64,000 bases of DNA from Prorocentrum cordatum (Eukaryota > Sar > Dinophyceae > Prorocentrales > Prorocentraceae). Below, in pieces: positions 43,880 through 55,340 of the stretch. Below the pieces are notes generated by a model that was not told where the DNA came from, made no database searches, and worked only from the letters and a program-made list of their open reading frames with translations. Positions within the stretch are counted from its first letter, which is position 1. The number at the start of each line of letters is the position of its first letter. The stretch lies in assembly GCA_963575745.1 (NCBI GenBank), contig CAUYUJ010015300.1, forward strand, positions 278,148 to 342,147. Direction: 5' to 3'. The position numbers and the translations under genes are program-made.

Positions 43880-44370
43880 GAGACTGCCTCACCATTCATG
43901 ACTCTGAAGCTTTAAAAGTGGCAACAGTTTCACAGATGGAGGGCGGGTTGATTTCAAAATGTGGCTCTCGCCTTCGCGCCGCGCACATTCGTTTCTTATA
44001 TTTTTTAAATTTGCAAGAGCTTCACGGATGAAGGGCGAGTGGTTTTCAAAATGTGGCTCTCAGCTCAGCGCCGCGCACATTTGTTTCAAAAGTTGCAAGA
44101 GCTTCGCGGATTGAAAGCGGGTGGTTTTCGAAATGTGGCTCTCGCGTTTGCGCCGCGCACATTCGTTGTAAAACACTGCAAGAGTTTCACGGATTGAAGG
44201 CGGGTGGTTTTCAAGATGTGGCTCTCGCCTTCGCTCCGCGCACATTCGTTGCAAAGATTTGCAAAGAGCTTCACGGATTGAGGGTGGCTCCTTTTCAACA
44301 TGTGGTTCTCGCCTCAGCGCCGCGCAAATTCGTTTTAAACATTTGCCAGGAATTCACGGATTACAGTGAT
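43880..44370. repeat. 82-92-bp tandem repeat, five copies
   Basis: ATGTGGCTCTCGC-like cores at 43959, 44051, 44133, 44216 and 44300, each with CGCCGCGCACATTCGTT and TTCACGGATTGA. Several units are ~84 bp (28 codons), so a plus frame (44053-44433) stays open across the array. Confidence 0.9.
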
Positions 44371-44439
44371 CATCGTACCAGAAATTACGTGTTGGAAGGA
44401 TTCAGGATTATGCGGACGCAACAATTATTATGATTCGCT

Positions 44440-44680
44440 GTGTTGAAGTCCAACAAATGGCGTTCTGGTGCGGTTCTGGATCGTCTAGACGCAGCAGTCA
44501 GGTTGATACGTGGCGTTGAAGTCCCGAGAACAATGTTTTGGCACACTTCAGGATCTGCGCACTGTTGTCTTCCAGCGAGGCAGTTTCCTCAATGGAAACG
44601 GACCGTTATAGGGGCCTGCGAAGAGGGAGCTTGGAGGGAGTGTAGATTCCAACATCGTTGATGACTCTTGGGTTTCCACT
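44440..44680. other. Intergenic, no gene seen
   Basis: TTGAAGTCCAACAAATGGCG and GTTGAAGTCCCGAGAACAAT recall a short direct repeat. Confidence 0.35.
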
Positions 44681-44681
44681 G

Positions 44682-45070
44682 GTCCTCCTCCTCCTCCTCC
44701 TCCTCCTCCTCCTCCTCCTCCTCCTCCCCCTCCCGCCTGCATCTGCCCCTTCCCACCCCCCTGCTGACCCGCCCCCCCACCCCCCCCGCCGCCCTTCGCC
44801 CAGCCCCCGCGGCGGCTGGCCGCGGCAGCTTCGCTCGTCCCACGCTCCCGTCCTGCAGCCTGGAGCCCGACCACAAGAACCCTCCCACAAGGAGGAGGAG
44901 GAGGAGGAGGAGGATGAGGAGGAGAGGAGGAGGAGGAGGAGGAGGAGAGAGGAGGGAGGAGGAGGAGGAGGAGGAGAGGGAGGAGGAGGAGGAGGAGGAG
45001 GGGGAGGGGGAGGAGGGAGAATGAGGGAAGAGGAGAGATGACGGAGGAGGAGGGAGGAGGAGAAAATAAC
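44682..45070. repeat. CTC then GGA microsatellites (opposite strands)
   Basis: (CTC)n at 44682-44730 and (GGA)n-rich 44888-45062 face each other across a GC-rich spacer, so the pair could form a hairpin. Confidence 0.85.
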
Positions 45071-45099
45071 GGCGCATGAGCGAGGTGGGAGGGGTCGGA

Positions 45100-45275
45100 T
45101 CGGGTCTGCAGGGTGCACGAGCGCCTGACCAGAAGAAACCTTCCACAGGAAACCAAACCCTGAGATCCCAGGACGCCCACTGTTTTTGCTTCGGTGTGGG
45201 AGCGTCACGCTCTCCACAGCAGAACCGTCGAAGCCCAAGAAACTCTGGGCACCTCTGCGTGACGCTAGAAGTCTG
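45100..45275 (+). repeat. Dispersed family R2, copy 1
   Basis: AAGAAACCTTCCACAGGAAAC..TGAGATCCCAGGACG..CCAAGAAACTCTGGGC. A second copy lies at 49140-49290 in the same orientation, ~80% identical by eye. Confidence 0.8.
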
Positions 45276-45279
45276 CCGC

Positions 45280-45525
45280 CACCTCCTCCTCCTCCTCCTC
45301 CTCCTCCTCCTCCTCCTCCTCCTCCTCCTCCTCCTCTGCGCGGACCTGCCCGATGTCCACCACGTCCACGGGCGGTGAGCAACCGTAGTGATGCCTGCCG
45401 TCCCGCTGCCCCGAGGCCACAGCACACCTCGTCTCGTAAGGAGGGGTATGGGGAGAGGAGCAGAGAAGGGGAACAACACCTAATACATCTATATCTATAT
45501 ATATATATATATATATAGATATCTG
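45280..45525. repeat. (CTC)n at 45284-45337 and (TA)n at 45488-45518
   Basis: Two simple microsatellites with unassigned DNA between. Confidence 0.9.
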
Positions 45526-45529
45526 TATG

Positions 45530-45930
45530 TGTGCTCAGCCCCCCCCAGCACCCCCCCCCCAGGGCCTGTCATCCTCATCATCATCCCCATCGCATTTCTC
45601 CTCATATGGGTACATATACCCAGTCATATCGATAGACGGCCCCCCCACATGATCAGACTTCTGGAGTTCTCTGCACCCTGCATGCTAAATCGGATATTGG
45701 AAGCAGGGCAGGGAACCCCAAATCCCGAACCGTCCCAACATCCCAAGCATTGCGGGCGATCCCTCGCTTGCCTGGGCTGCCTCGCATAACTTGTCCGAAG
45801 GCCTGAGGTCCCAGCGGACGGGCCAACAGGGCCCCACTAAGTGCCCAAGAGGGCACAATCCGCCGACCCTGCGTCGGCGTGTGGAAGAGACTTTTCGGTC
45901 TTTCTATGTTCTCTCTGAGGCTGTCCTGTC
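45530..45930. other. Intergenic, no gene seen
   Basis: No recognised frame or array. Confidence 0.35.
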
Positions 45931-45934
45931 TGCG

Positions 45935-46725
45935 ACGCCTCCCAGGAATCCCGCGAATCCACAAAATTCCAGGACGTCGCGAAAAAGCCCCTTCCCTTTC
46001 ATCCCTTCCCCGCCTGGGAGGGGGATCCGGGGAAGTCCCGGGGATGTCCCGGGTCAGATACGACGCCTCTCCCGGGAATCCCGCGGCTCCACGGAATTCC
46101 AGAATGACGTTGAGGGAAGCCCCTTCCCTCCTTTCAGCCCTTCCCCGCCGGGGGCGGGGGGGCCCGCGGGGAAGTCCCGGGGAAGTCCTGGGGAAGTCCT
46201 GGGGATGTCCTGGGGCACTCCCGGGTCAGATACGACGCCTCTCCTGGGAATCCCATAAGAATTCCAGAAAGACGTCGAGGCAACCCCTTCCCTTTCATCC
46301 CTTGCCCGCCGACGGGGGGGGGGCCCGGGAAATCCTGAGAAATCCCGGGGGAAGTCCCAGGGAAGTCCCAGGTCAAATGCGACGCCTCTCTCGGGAATCC
46401 CGCGGTTCCACAAAATTCTAGAAAAACGTCGAAGCAACCCCTTCCCTTCCATCCCCTCCCGCCGATGCGACGCCTCTCCCGGGAATCCCGCGGTTCCACA
46501 ACATTCCAGAAAGACGTCGAGGCATCCCCTTCCTTTTCATCCCTTCTTCGCCGGGGGGAGGGGGGGGGGGCGGGCAAATCCCGGGGAAGCCCCAGGATGT
46601 CCTTGGGAGGGGGTGGCTGGGCCTGGGTCCGGGAATCCCGCGGCTCCACAAAATTCCAGAACGGCGTCGAGGGAAGCCCCTTGCCTTTCGTCCCTGCCCC
46701 GCCAAGGAGGCGGGGGCCTCCCAGG
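45935..46725. repeat. Array of CGACGCCTCTCCCGGGAATCC units, ~90-170 bp each
   Basis: Unit heads near 45937, 46060, 46230, 46380 and 46468, and a sixth at ~46629, continue GCGGCTCCACAAAATTCCAG and CCCCTTCCCTTTCATCCCTT. Length varies through GGGGAAGTCCC sub-repeats. Confidence 0.85.
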
Positions 46726-46729
46726 GAAA

Positions 46730-47219
46730 GTTTCCAAAACGCTCCAAGAGGCCTCCAAGAGGACTTCCAAGACGGCCAAGAGGGGCAAGACACGCCGATT
46801 TCCCGTAGGTGTTTGGAAGGTCTTCAGCATTATCGCCTCGCCAGCTTCCCGATGCTCCAAAACAGGCCAAGAGGCTTCCAAGACCGCCCCAAGATGGCTC
46901 CAGAGGCCTCCAAGAAAGCTCCACAACGGCATAAGAAGGTCCCAAGACCGCCCAAGAGGCCTCCAAGACAGCCGAGGAGGCCCCCAAGACGGCTTCCAGA
47001 GGGAACCCAGCCGGGGGACGACCCGAACGGACATTTCGATCCCTCGGCCTGAAAGGCTCTCAGGAAGTCCACAGAGGCCCCTCGGAAGCCCCCCAAGAGG
47101 CCCCAAGAGGCCCCCAAGAGACCCCCAGGAAGCCCCAAGAGGCCCCACGAGGTTCCCAAGCGGCTCCCAAGAGCTTCCCAAGAGGCCCCCAAACTACCCC
47201 CACGAGGCCCCCGAGAGCG

Positions 47220-47289
<70 letters not shown>

Positions 47290-47640
47290 GCATTCAGGGT
47301 CGGCGGCACCGGCCGTAAGGCCTTCGCAAGAAGCATCTAAGACAGCACGACAGCCCTCCACGACGCCCAAGAAGGACTCAAGAGGCCTTCAAGACGCCCT
47401 AGGAGGGCTCCAAGAGGACCCCTAATAGGGCTCCGAGATGCCCAAATCATGTATTGCCAACAGGTGTTTGAAGGATGTCAGTGGTCTCGCCTTGTCTAGC
47501 TTTCGACGCTTCAAGACGTCCCAAAAGTCTACCCAAGCCCCCAAGAGGCCCCCGAGAGGCCCCCTACGAAGCCCCAAAACCAGGAGGCCTCCCAAAAGAT
47601 CCCCACAGGCATCCCAGAGGCCTCTGACCTACAATCCAGG
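46730..47640 (+). repeat. CCAAGA/GGCCCC tract with (TCG)n
   Basis: Plus-oriented CCAAGAGGCC units, interrupted by an uninterrupted TCG microsatellite at 47220-47289 (~23 units). Confidence 0.85.
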
Positions 47641-47924
47641 CTCGGTGGCGGGATGGGCCGAAGGCCAATAGATTAGGTATACACCGCCATCGTGCGACAA
47701 GCAGATAGTGAGACCGATTCGTATAACGATCGCAGGATCGATGGATGTACAGTGCAACCGACGGGTGGGGAAATCGAGAGATCGATACCCAGACTCTTCG
47801 ATAGATCGCGAATCCGACCCAGCGCCAGTCGCAAGCCGGAAGCTGCACCCGTCCCCTCCGAACCTCATTATCACCAGAATGGCTGCCCCACAGGTGCACG
47901 TCGGTCGGAAGAGGTAGACAAAGA

Positions 47925-48245
<321 letters not shown>

Positions 48246-48344
48246 ATGAAATACGAAGGCGGATCACGTGGATTGGGTGCAGGCCCTCCCAGAGAATAGC
48301 AGAACACAGCAGAAGCATGCCGATTATTGAAATGGGAAGGCGCT

Positions 48345-48460
48345 TGGTTCAGTGAAAACGAACTCGGGCCCAAACCTGGCGGGCGCAAGCCTGGAAAATG
48401 ACGGCCGCGGCGCCCTCTCGAGAACCGGAAACGGACCTTTCACTAATCGACGTGTCAGGG
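48345..48460 (+). repeat. Dispersed family R1, copy 3
   Basis: CAGTGAAAACGAACTCGGGC, TGACGGCCGCGGCGCCCTCTC and TTCACTAATCGACGTGTCAG match copy 1 through its right end. Confidence 0.8.
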
Positions 48461-48534
48461 TGGGGGCTTGGGATCTGGGAGTCCAACAATGCCTCCCTTC
48501 CACGACAAGCGTGTGTGCATCCTGGAGCTGTGTC

Positions 48535-49010
48535 GATGTCGGCAGCACGAGGCCCCGGCCCAGCCTCCAGGTTCCGACGCACCAGAGCCAGCGTCGAGGC
48601 TCTCGGAGCCAAGATCCACCCTCTGGGATACGCCATCCCACCCAGCACCTCCGAAGGCATGGCATGATCGCGTCGTAACAAAAATCGCGACGGGAGGTGT
48701 TTCTCAATTTTTGGCCTCCGGGGGCCCTCGCTGGGCCCCAGGACCGTCAAAAAATGACTCAGGATGAAAATCCAGTCTGGGGGAAGGGGTCGGGACTTCT
48801 GGGGACCGCGCGTTGAAAAAATCAAGACCTCGCATGCTCGGCGTGTGTCGTCCTCCGACGGCCTCGGTCCGGCATCCAAATTCCGACGTACCAGAGCCAG
48901 AATCGAGGCTCTCGGAATCACGATCGACCCTCTGGGATACGCAATCTAACCCAGCACCCCCGAAGGCCCAAGGCATGGCATGCTCGGAGTGCGTCGCCCT
49001 CCGACGGCAT
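48535..49010. repeat. ~300-bp direct duplication
   Basis: CCGACGCACCAGAGCCAGCG..GGCTCTCGGA..CTCTGGGATACGCCATC (48574-48650) recurs as CCGACGTACCAGAGCCAGAA..CTCTGGGATACGCAATC (48883-48948). GCATGCTCGG..GTCGTCCTCCGACGG then follows the pattern a third time near 48980. Confidence 0.75.
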
Positions 49011-49139
49011 CGGAGCGCCCCACATGGCTTCGTGTCTTGGGCCTCCCGTTGTGCCCCGCCCCCCCCCACATATATATTTGCCAGTCGGCCTCGCCACGCA
49101 GGATGGGGACAGAGATGGAGCAGGAGACTGAGGGGGAGG

Positions 49140-49290
49140 GAGGGTACAGAAGCTGGTCCACAAGAAACCTTCCACAAGAAACCCAACCCTGAGACCCCAG
49201 GACGTCTATTGATGTTTGGTGTGGGCACGTCACGCCTTCCACAGCGAAACCATCGAAACCCAAGAAACCCAGCGCACCCTGGAGGCAAGC
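49140..49290 (+). repeat. Dispersed family R2, copy 2
   Basis: Matches 45107-45275: AAGAAACCTTCCACAAGAAAC, TGAGACCCCAGGACG, CACGTCACGCCTTCCACAG. Confidence 0.8.
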
Positions 49291-49299
49291 AAGGGCTTT

Positions 49300-50640
49300 C
49301 TTGGCATGGGCCCCCACTGTATGGGGAAGCGGAGTCGCAGCAGCTGGAGAAGCGGCACCCCTCAGCGAGGACAAGCAGGAAGAGGACGACCCCCTCGCGA
49401 AACCGACGAGCGCACTCGACTCCACAGTCGCTCGCACCTGGGCGATGCCCTCCCCGTTCCCTTCCCCCCCACCATCCCCCCTCACTGACCCCCCTCCCCC
49501 ATCCCGCTCCCCCTCCCCCCTATTCCCGTCGCATATACGCCCCCCTCAGCAGAAGCATTTTTGATGAATCTCTGCCGCGAACACGTTCATAGCAACCGCC
49601 GGCGCTCGGCAATCGCCACCGAGCGCTACTGCTCTTAACAACATGATCAATGAGAATCGGAACAGCTCATGTGCAGCCAAGCATTTTCAGAGTTGCAGTC
49701 CTACTCGAGCGCTATTCTCGTATTTTCCAACACTCAGACGATAGCATTCCTCAATATCTAACTGCCAACGATCAAACACACTGAACAGCGGTTCGAAAGA
49801 TCTGAAATCTGACGCTACCAGTACCTGAATCGCACGACTTCGCGCACCACGCCGCGCGGTCAACTTGGCGCTCCCGCGCAACCCCTGGAGAAAGTCAGCT
49901 CACCGGTCCAGGCCGCGAAGCGCGATCACCTTCGCAACCCTGTGCACGAACTAAGAGCTCTGTAGACCCCGTTGGGCTTGACTGGCGACTCGGGGGCGGC
50001 CTAGACGGGGGCGTCCAAGAAGGGGGGCGCAAATCATGGCCAGCGGCATGTGCGCGGCCCACGGGGGGGGCCGGGGACGCAACGACATGAGAAGAGGCAC
50101 CATGGAACCTGGGGAGGTACCATGACCCCCGCCATGATATCCACCCCCCATGGTCATCAACCCCCTCTTGGCCGCCCCCGAATGTCCCCACCTGTTCTTT
50201 ACTGATGCTCATCCAGCTCCCGTCTCACAGCTACTCGTAAACCGCTTCTGGGTGGGCCAGTGAGGAAACTTGAAGCGTAAAGAATTCACGAAGCAAGAGA
50301 GCCGGGGGGGGGCAATTGCTGAATCGGCAGTGTAACCACTGGACGTTCTCTGAAAATACCATACCCGAATACCTAGAGCGTGGGTCTGGAAGACGACCCC
50401 CTGCCTGGCCGACGTCCCCCCGCCCTCCTCCCTCTTTCTGCACCCGCAAGTTGTGATGCTTGTTTTGCTCATCAGGGTTGCACGAGAACACTGACCACGG
50501 CAAATATCAGGACAGACTGTCTGGATGGCCCCAGAGGACAGATCCGAATCGAGCACTGTGCGCAGGAAGAAGGGACGAGGGGCGGGTCACCACCGCAGCC
50601 GTCACAGCACTGCCGCGCCAGCGATGCTGGAGCAACACGA
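49300..50640. other. Intergenic and 3' flank of the PPR gene, no other gene seen
   Basis: Unassigned DNA. No polyadenylation consensus or second gene could be recognised downstream of the PPR stop. Confidence 0.4.
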
Positions 50641-50645
50641 GGGCA

Positions 50646-51749
50646 CTAGTCGAAGTGGGTCAAAGTGTACTCCAGTGCGCGCTTCGCCTGCAGGAGCTCC
50701 TGAACCCGGTCCTGCCGCCCTGCCCCCGCGAACGCCGCGGCGAGCGCGTCGCAGGCGCCCGCGTCCGGACTGAAGCCGTTCTCCTGCATGAGCTGGTAGA
50801 TCTGCTCGGCTCTGTCGTGCTGCTGCCTGCCCTCCTCCACGCAAGCGCTGGCCTGCGCCAAGGAGTTGAGCGTTGCGGCCGTGTTGGGCGTCAGCCCCCG
50901 CTCCCGCATCTCGTCGAAGAGGGCCAAGGCCCTCTGCGGCGTGCCCTCCCGCTGGCAGTCCTTGATCATGACCCCGTAGCTCGTCTCGAACAGCGACGTG
51001 TAGTCCGAAGGGTCCAGCCTGGCCGACGCGTGGCTAGCGTCCCTCTCGTAGCCGCTCACCAGGGCGTGGTACGTCGCGGTGTTCGGCGTCAGGCCCTGGC
51101 TCTGCATCGACTCGAGGATCGCCAGGGCCCTCTCGTTCTGCGATGACCTCGCGAGGGCACGGATCAGGGTATTATAGGTGACCTTGTCGGGCGTGAGCTC
51201 TTGGCTCTGCATCACGTCGAAGAAGATCAGAGCGCGTTCTGGTTGATCGCATCGATCGCAGGCGCCGATCAGCGAATTGATGGTGACCACGTTAGGCATC
51301 AACCGCATCTCGCGCATGTCCTCGAAGAGGGTCAGGGCCTTGTCTGGTTGGTTGCTCTTCTCGAGAGTGCTGATCAAGACGTTGAAACTAGTGACGTTCG
51401 GGCTCAAACCCTGCTCCTTCATCGCCTCAAACAATTCCAGGGCTGTCTCCAAATCTTTGCCGTTCTGGCAAGCGCTCAACAAACCATTATAAGTAACGAC
51501 ATTCGGGACCTGCCTCTGTTCCTGCATCCGCGCGAACAAGTCCAACGACTTCTCGTACTGGCCAGATCTTCCGCACGCGCTGATGAGGGCATTGTAGGCG
51601 ATGGTATCAGGCATAAAGTTCTCACCTTCCATCTCTATCATCAATCGCAGGGCTTGTTGCCAGAATTTAGACTTGCCACATTCTGCTACCTGCTGGGTGT
51701 ACCATTTCAAGTTGCCCCGTCGCCCCGTCACCGAACTTGAACTGTGCAT
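50646..51749 (-). CDS. Pentatricopeptide repeat (PPR) protein, P class, intronless
   Basis: A 367-residue frame starts at the ATG at 51749 (MHSSSSVTGRRGN) and ends with TAG at 50648. Upstream in-frame codons have no ATG. PPR motifs of 35 residues follow in register, for example IAYNALISACGRSGQYEK, VTYNGLLSACQNGKDLET, TSFNVLISTLEKSNQPDK, VTINSLIGACDRCDQPER and VTYNTLIRALARSSQNER, each ending in (V/T)P(N/D). About nine motifs are present. One near residues 225-265 is disrupted by an insertion (SHASARLDPSDYTSLFE) and the last are irregular. From family knowledge, PPR proteins bind organellar RNA one base per repeat and act in processing or editing. No clear targeting peptide is seen. The frame is intact, so the gene is probably functional. 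The lack of introns and a relict spliced leader suggest an mRNA-derived copy. Confidence 0.9.
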   Translation of the reverse strand: MHSSSSVTGRRGNLKWYTQQVAECGKSKFWQQALRLMIEMEGENFMPDTIAYNALISACGRSGQYEKSLDLFARMQEQRQVPNVVTYNGLLSACQNGKDLETALELFEAMKEQGLSPNVTSFNVLISTLEKSNQPDKALTLFEDMREMRLMPNVVTINSLIGACDRCDQPERALIFFDVMQSQELTPDKVTYNTLIRALARSSQNERALAILESMQSQGLTPNTATYHALVSGYERDASHASARLDPSDYTSLFETSYGVMIKDCQREGTPQRALALFDEMRERGLTPNTAATLNSLAQASACVEEGRQQHDRAEQIYQLMQENGFSPDAGACDALAAAFAGAGRQDRVQELLQAKRALEYTLTHFD

Positions 51750-51774
51750 TCGCAAGGAGAGATTGCGAATGATC

Positions 51775-51820
51775 AAAAGCGAAAATAGACGCGAGCTGCA
51801 CAAACTAATGACGATGACAT
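51775..51820 (-). CDS. Short upstream ORF before the PPR start
   Basis: The first ATG after the spliced-leader relic (51820) opens a 15-codon frame, MSSSLVCAARVYFRF, that stops before the PPR ATG. It could lower translation of the main frame, or the true transcript may begin further downstream. Confidence 0.3.
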
Positions 51821-51836
51821 GGCTCGGCAAACAAGG

Positions 51837-51857
51837 CTTGAACCATCATGGCTACGG
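51837..51857 (-). other. Relict spliced leader at the 5' end of the PPR gene
   Basis: The minus strand reads CCGTAGCCATGATGGTTCAAG with the 3' AG abutting the gene's 5' leader; 18 of 21 positions match the dinoflagellate spliced leader. The position, 88 nt before the PPR ATG and in sense, makes chance unlikely. Confidence 0.75.
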
Positions 51858-52146
51858 GAGACGGAATGTGGCGGAAGCGGAAGAGGGGCAGGAAGAGGAG
51901 GACGATGGTGACGAATAACGATGAGGGAAATGAAGAACAGGACGAGGAGGAGGGAGACGGGAGGACGGAGCGAAGGGAAGGAAACGAACGAACGAACCGC
52001 CTCCATCGCGCGGGAGCGCGAGCGCGTCCCCCGGGGGGAGGGGCAGGATGGGCCGCAGGGTGTAGGAAGGGGGAACAGGACATGGAGAGAGGGAGGGGGA
52101 GAAGGGGAGGGAAGGGAGAGAAAATTAGGGGAACGACCAATGACAT

Positions 52147-52305
52147 AAACATGATAACTCGGAGGTCCGCGCGATTTCTCGGATCCGAGCTGGGCCCCTG
52201 GCGGCGCCTCCGGCGCCGCTCCTGGCGCGCTCCGCGCGCCAGGGAGGGGAGTCCAGCGCAGATTCCAGAAATCCGTGCGGACCTCCGAGTTTGTATGTTC
52301 ATTTC
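52147..52305. repeat. ~150-bp inverted repeat with TAACTCGGAGGTCCGC arms
   Basis: AACTCGGAGGTCCGCGCGATTT (from 52156) pairs with GGACCTCCGAGTT (to 52292) over ~40 bp at ~85%. The interior holds two smaller palindromes, GGCGCCTCCGGCGCC and TGGCGCGCTCCGCGCGCCA. It is a possible MITE. Confidence 0.8.
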
Positions 52306-52309
52306 GTGT

Positions 52310-53230
52310 TTCGTTCCCCGGAAATGGGATAGGAAGGGAGTGAGGGAGGCACGAAAGGTGTGAGAGGGGGTAGGACGGGGGAGGCGAGGGAGGCTCGACG
52401 GGGAGGCGACTGTCGGGTGATGCCACGAGTGCTCCTGGCCCAAGGTGCCCACAGGGTTTCCAGGGAGGCCCACACGGCCTCCAGAGCACCCCTCACTAGG
52501 TCCAGAGGGCCCCCAGGGGCTCCAAGATGGATCGAAGAACTGGGGGCTTCGGGCCAGGGATGCCTTCAGCGAGAGGAGGGGGAGGCGAGGAAAGAGGGGG
52601 AGGAGGAGGAGGAGGAGGAGGAAGAGGAGGAGGAGGAGGAGGGGGAGGAGGAGAAGGAGGAGAAAGCGAGGAGGCAGAGGAGGAGGAGGAGGAGGAGGAG
52701 GAGGAGGAGGAGGAATAGACATAAGACGAGGAGGAGGAGGAGGAGAAGGAGGGAGGAGGAGGAGGAGAGGAGGAGGAGGAGGAGGAAGAGGAAGAGGAGA
52801 AGGAGAAGGAGGGAGGAGAAGGAGGAGGAGGAGGCCCCCGAGGCAGGGAGAGCAGGAACGAGAGAGAGAGAGAGAGATGGGGGGGGGACGGGGGAGAGCA
52901 GGGAGAAGGAGGTGTGAGGACGATGGGGATGACGACGACGGACCGTGGACCCCCACGACATCAGCCTCGTCCTCGTCGTCCTCGTTGTCCTCGTCGTCGT
53001 CGTCGCAAGCTCGAGGTTCAGCGAGAACGGGGGCAAGGGAGGAGAGGGGTCGGAAAGAGGGGGATAGGGAGCAAGAAACGGAGGCGACCAAGCCCAGCAT
53101 GGCCTCCCTCCCTGACTTTCGCTTCCGACGGCATCGGCATCTCCTACGTGCGGCTATCGACTGCAAGGGGCATCGGCCCGTTGCCAACGATCACGCATAA
53201 CACGTATCGCAAAGGCGGCTCGCTGGAAAC
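52310..53230. repeat. Purine-rich GGA/GAG region at the strand switch
   Basis: GGA repeats at 52595-52860 and GTCGTCCTCGTTG-like repeats near 52970-53010. The long minus frame across it (poly-Pro, poly-Leu) is composition-driven. No gene recognised. Confidence 0.75.
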
Positions 53231-53239
53231 GTTGAAAGA

Positions 53240-55100
53240 ACACTGCACCCATTCGGCCGGCCTTTGCTGACTAAGGCAGGTCGGAGAATTTCAACATGTG
53301 ATCTGCACAACGGGCGCACAGACGATTCTCAATTACTTCGTACCTGATTTGTAGTCAACTCCCGCTTGATCAGCTATTGGTCCACTTGTTTCACACAGGC
53401 TCTTTGCTACACAACTAGTCTACAGATCCGCCGACCACTTCGGGGTACACAAGCCATGGTGGGAGTGCCGACCCAGAATTGCAGACTTGAGGGGGAGAGG
53501 GGGGGGCTAATCAGAAGTTTGCCCTGAACTTTGCCCCCTCCCCAAGCACCAGGTTCATCGCTTACGGACCTGATCACACGCTCTGAAACTCCAAACGGCC
53601 CGCAGAGGTACCAACATGTTTTCAACAGCGCCCCAGAAGACCTTGGACAGACTGAAGATGGTCTTTTGAGCGCCTCTGGGGACTTCGGAAGCGCTCCACA
53701 AGCTCCCGAGAAGGCCCCCCGAGGAAAGAATAGCCGATGCCTTCAAGGTTTTGCGCAGTTCCCCCGTGTCGGGCTTCTCGCAGCCCACGCAGAATGGTCC
53801 CAAAAGCGGGTCAAAGGGGCCCAAGATAACCCGAGAGAGCCCCAACACGGCCCAAGAGAACCCCCCAGTATGGCCACAACGATTCTGAGAGGCCTCAGAC
53901 ACACGCCCGAAGCCGTCTCCACGAGATCCCCACGACGCCCCTTGCACGGATCCAGGAGACCTCCACTACGACCCACGAGGGCCTGACAAGACGGCCCAAG
54001 ACGACCCCTGCCATAAGAGCGACATCAGCGCAGTGGATGATGGCCCCGCTGCCATATTAGCGAGAACTGCGCAGTGGATGATCATTAGCAGTAGCGGCGA
54101 TCCTTTGCAGCAGTCCGTGTTGCCTCCAGCTGCCGATCGGATGGCAAAAGGCTTGCTGTATCTAAGATTCGTGTTGTCGATGAGCTAAAACGGCCACCCA
54201 CGGTGGATGAGGAGAGTATGAGTACGGGGAAAACCGGTAGCTTTAGGTAGGTTATGTCCTCCTACAAAAGGAATTTGGAAGGAAAATGCAACATCCACCG
54301 ACCCCTTGTGGGTCTCTAGGCGTATGAGATTATCCCTCCCCCCCCAGGGACCCCAAACCGGCAATTTGACCCCCCCCGCCCTGGCCGAGCCCGACCCCGG
54401 AACGAACGCGCCACGGGGGAGCGGAGGGCTCCAAAACTGGCCAAGAAGGCACCAAAACGCTCACCAGACGGTCCCAGGGTACCGAAGTTGCCAAGACGCC
54501 CCAAAAGGCCCCCAAGGTGCCCCCCCAGAGGGTCCCAAGAAACAGAAGTCGTCCCATTCCCTTCGAAACGGAAAACAAGCATGTGTCGCATGCTCGCCTA
54601 TTCGGTTTTCACAACATCCCAGACGGGCAAAGAAACCTTCAATATCGTCCCCAGACGGCCAGAGGAAGGGGCCCCCAAGAAGGGTCGAAGAGGGTCCAAC
54701 TCTGAAGGGGCCCACAAACACACACTTGAATACACACAAACAAAATGATTCCCCATATTTTCCTATAGTTTCGGTGTTCCCCCCCCACTTCCCATATTCT
54801 ATCATTTTTTCTGGGGAATCGACGATGCATGGTGTCTGTGTTTTTCCCCTCCTGACAACTCCAAGACGAAGTCCAGAGGGCACCTGTTCCAGCCCTCGGC
54901 CACAAGACGCCCCCAGCCTGCCCCAAAAACACCCCAAGAGGCCCTGAGGGACCCCCAAAAGAAACTCAAAGGCCTCCAATGAGCCCCCAGGAAACGCCCA
55001 AGAGGCCCAAAAACTTGGCCCAAGATGCCTCGAGGCGGCCAGATATGGCCTGCAGCAGGCCAAGATGCCACCAAAAGGCCACCGAAGAGCGCCAAGAGGC
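53240..55100 (+). repeat. CCAAGA/GGCCCC tracts and unassigned DNA
   Basis: Plus-oriented units at 53590-53990, 54420-54540 and 54900-55095. A left end of the H family lies at 54250-54295. No gene seen. Confidence 0.7.
54703..54865 (+). repeat. Dispersed family R3, unexpanded copy
   Basis: GAAGGGGCCCACAAACACAC, then only a short CA stretch, TTGAATACACACAAAC, TTCCCATATTC and GGGGAATCGACGATGC. It matches 47925-48245 minus the CA array. Confidence 0.85.
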
Positions 55101-55204
55101 ACGATAACAGCAACAAAGCAACAAGAACGATGTCGAGCGCCGTGTCATGACTCGGACAAGCCTTGTGACATGCAGTCTTGAAGGCGCAATGATTTATATA
55201 GGGG

Positions 55205-55340
55205 TCGGCGGATGTGGCGTAAGCCTATGAAGTAGACAAGCAGATTCGAAAATGATCCAAAATAGTTGAAACATCGTCCCCCGACTATTCTTGACTATTT
55301 TGAACTTCCCTCCTGTAGAGGGACATTCCCGACTTAACGG
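55205..55340. repeat. AT-rich hairpin family H, copy 3
   Basis: AAGCAGATTCGAAAATGATCC..GACTATTCTTGACTATTTTG..TCCCTCCTGTAGAGGGACAT. See 40083 and 63733. Confidence 0.8.

Noticed and set aside
51805-53187. A 460-codon open frame on minus upstream of the PPR gene
   Set aside because: Poly-Pro and poly-Leu runs come from the GGA tracts; it also overlaps the spliced-leader relic and lies in a different frame from the PPR gene.
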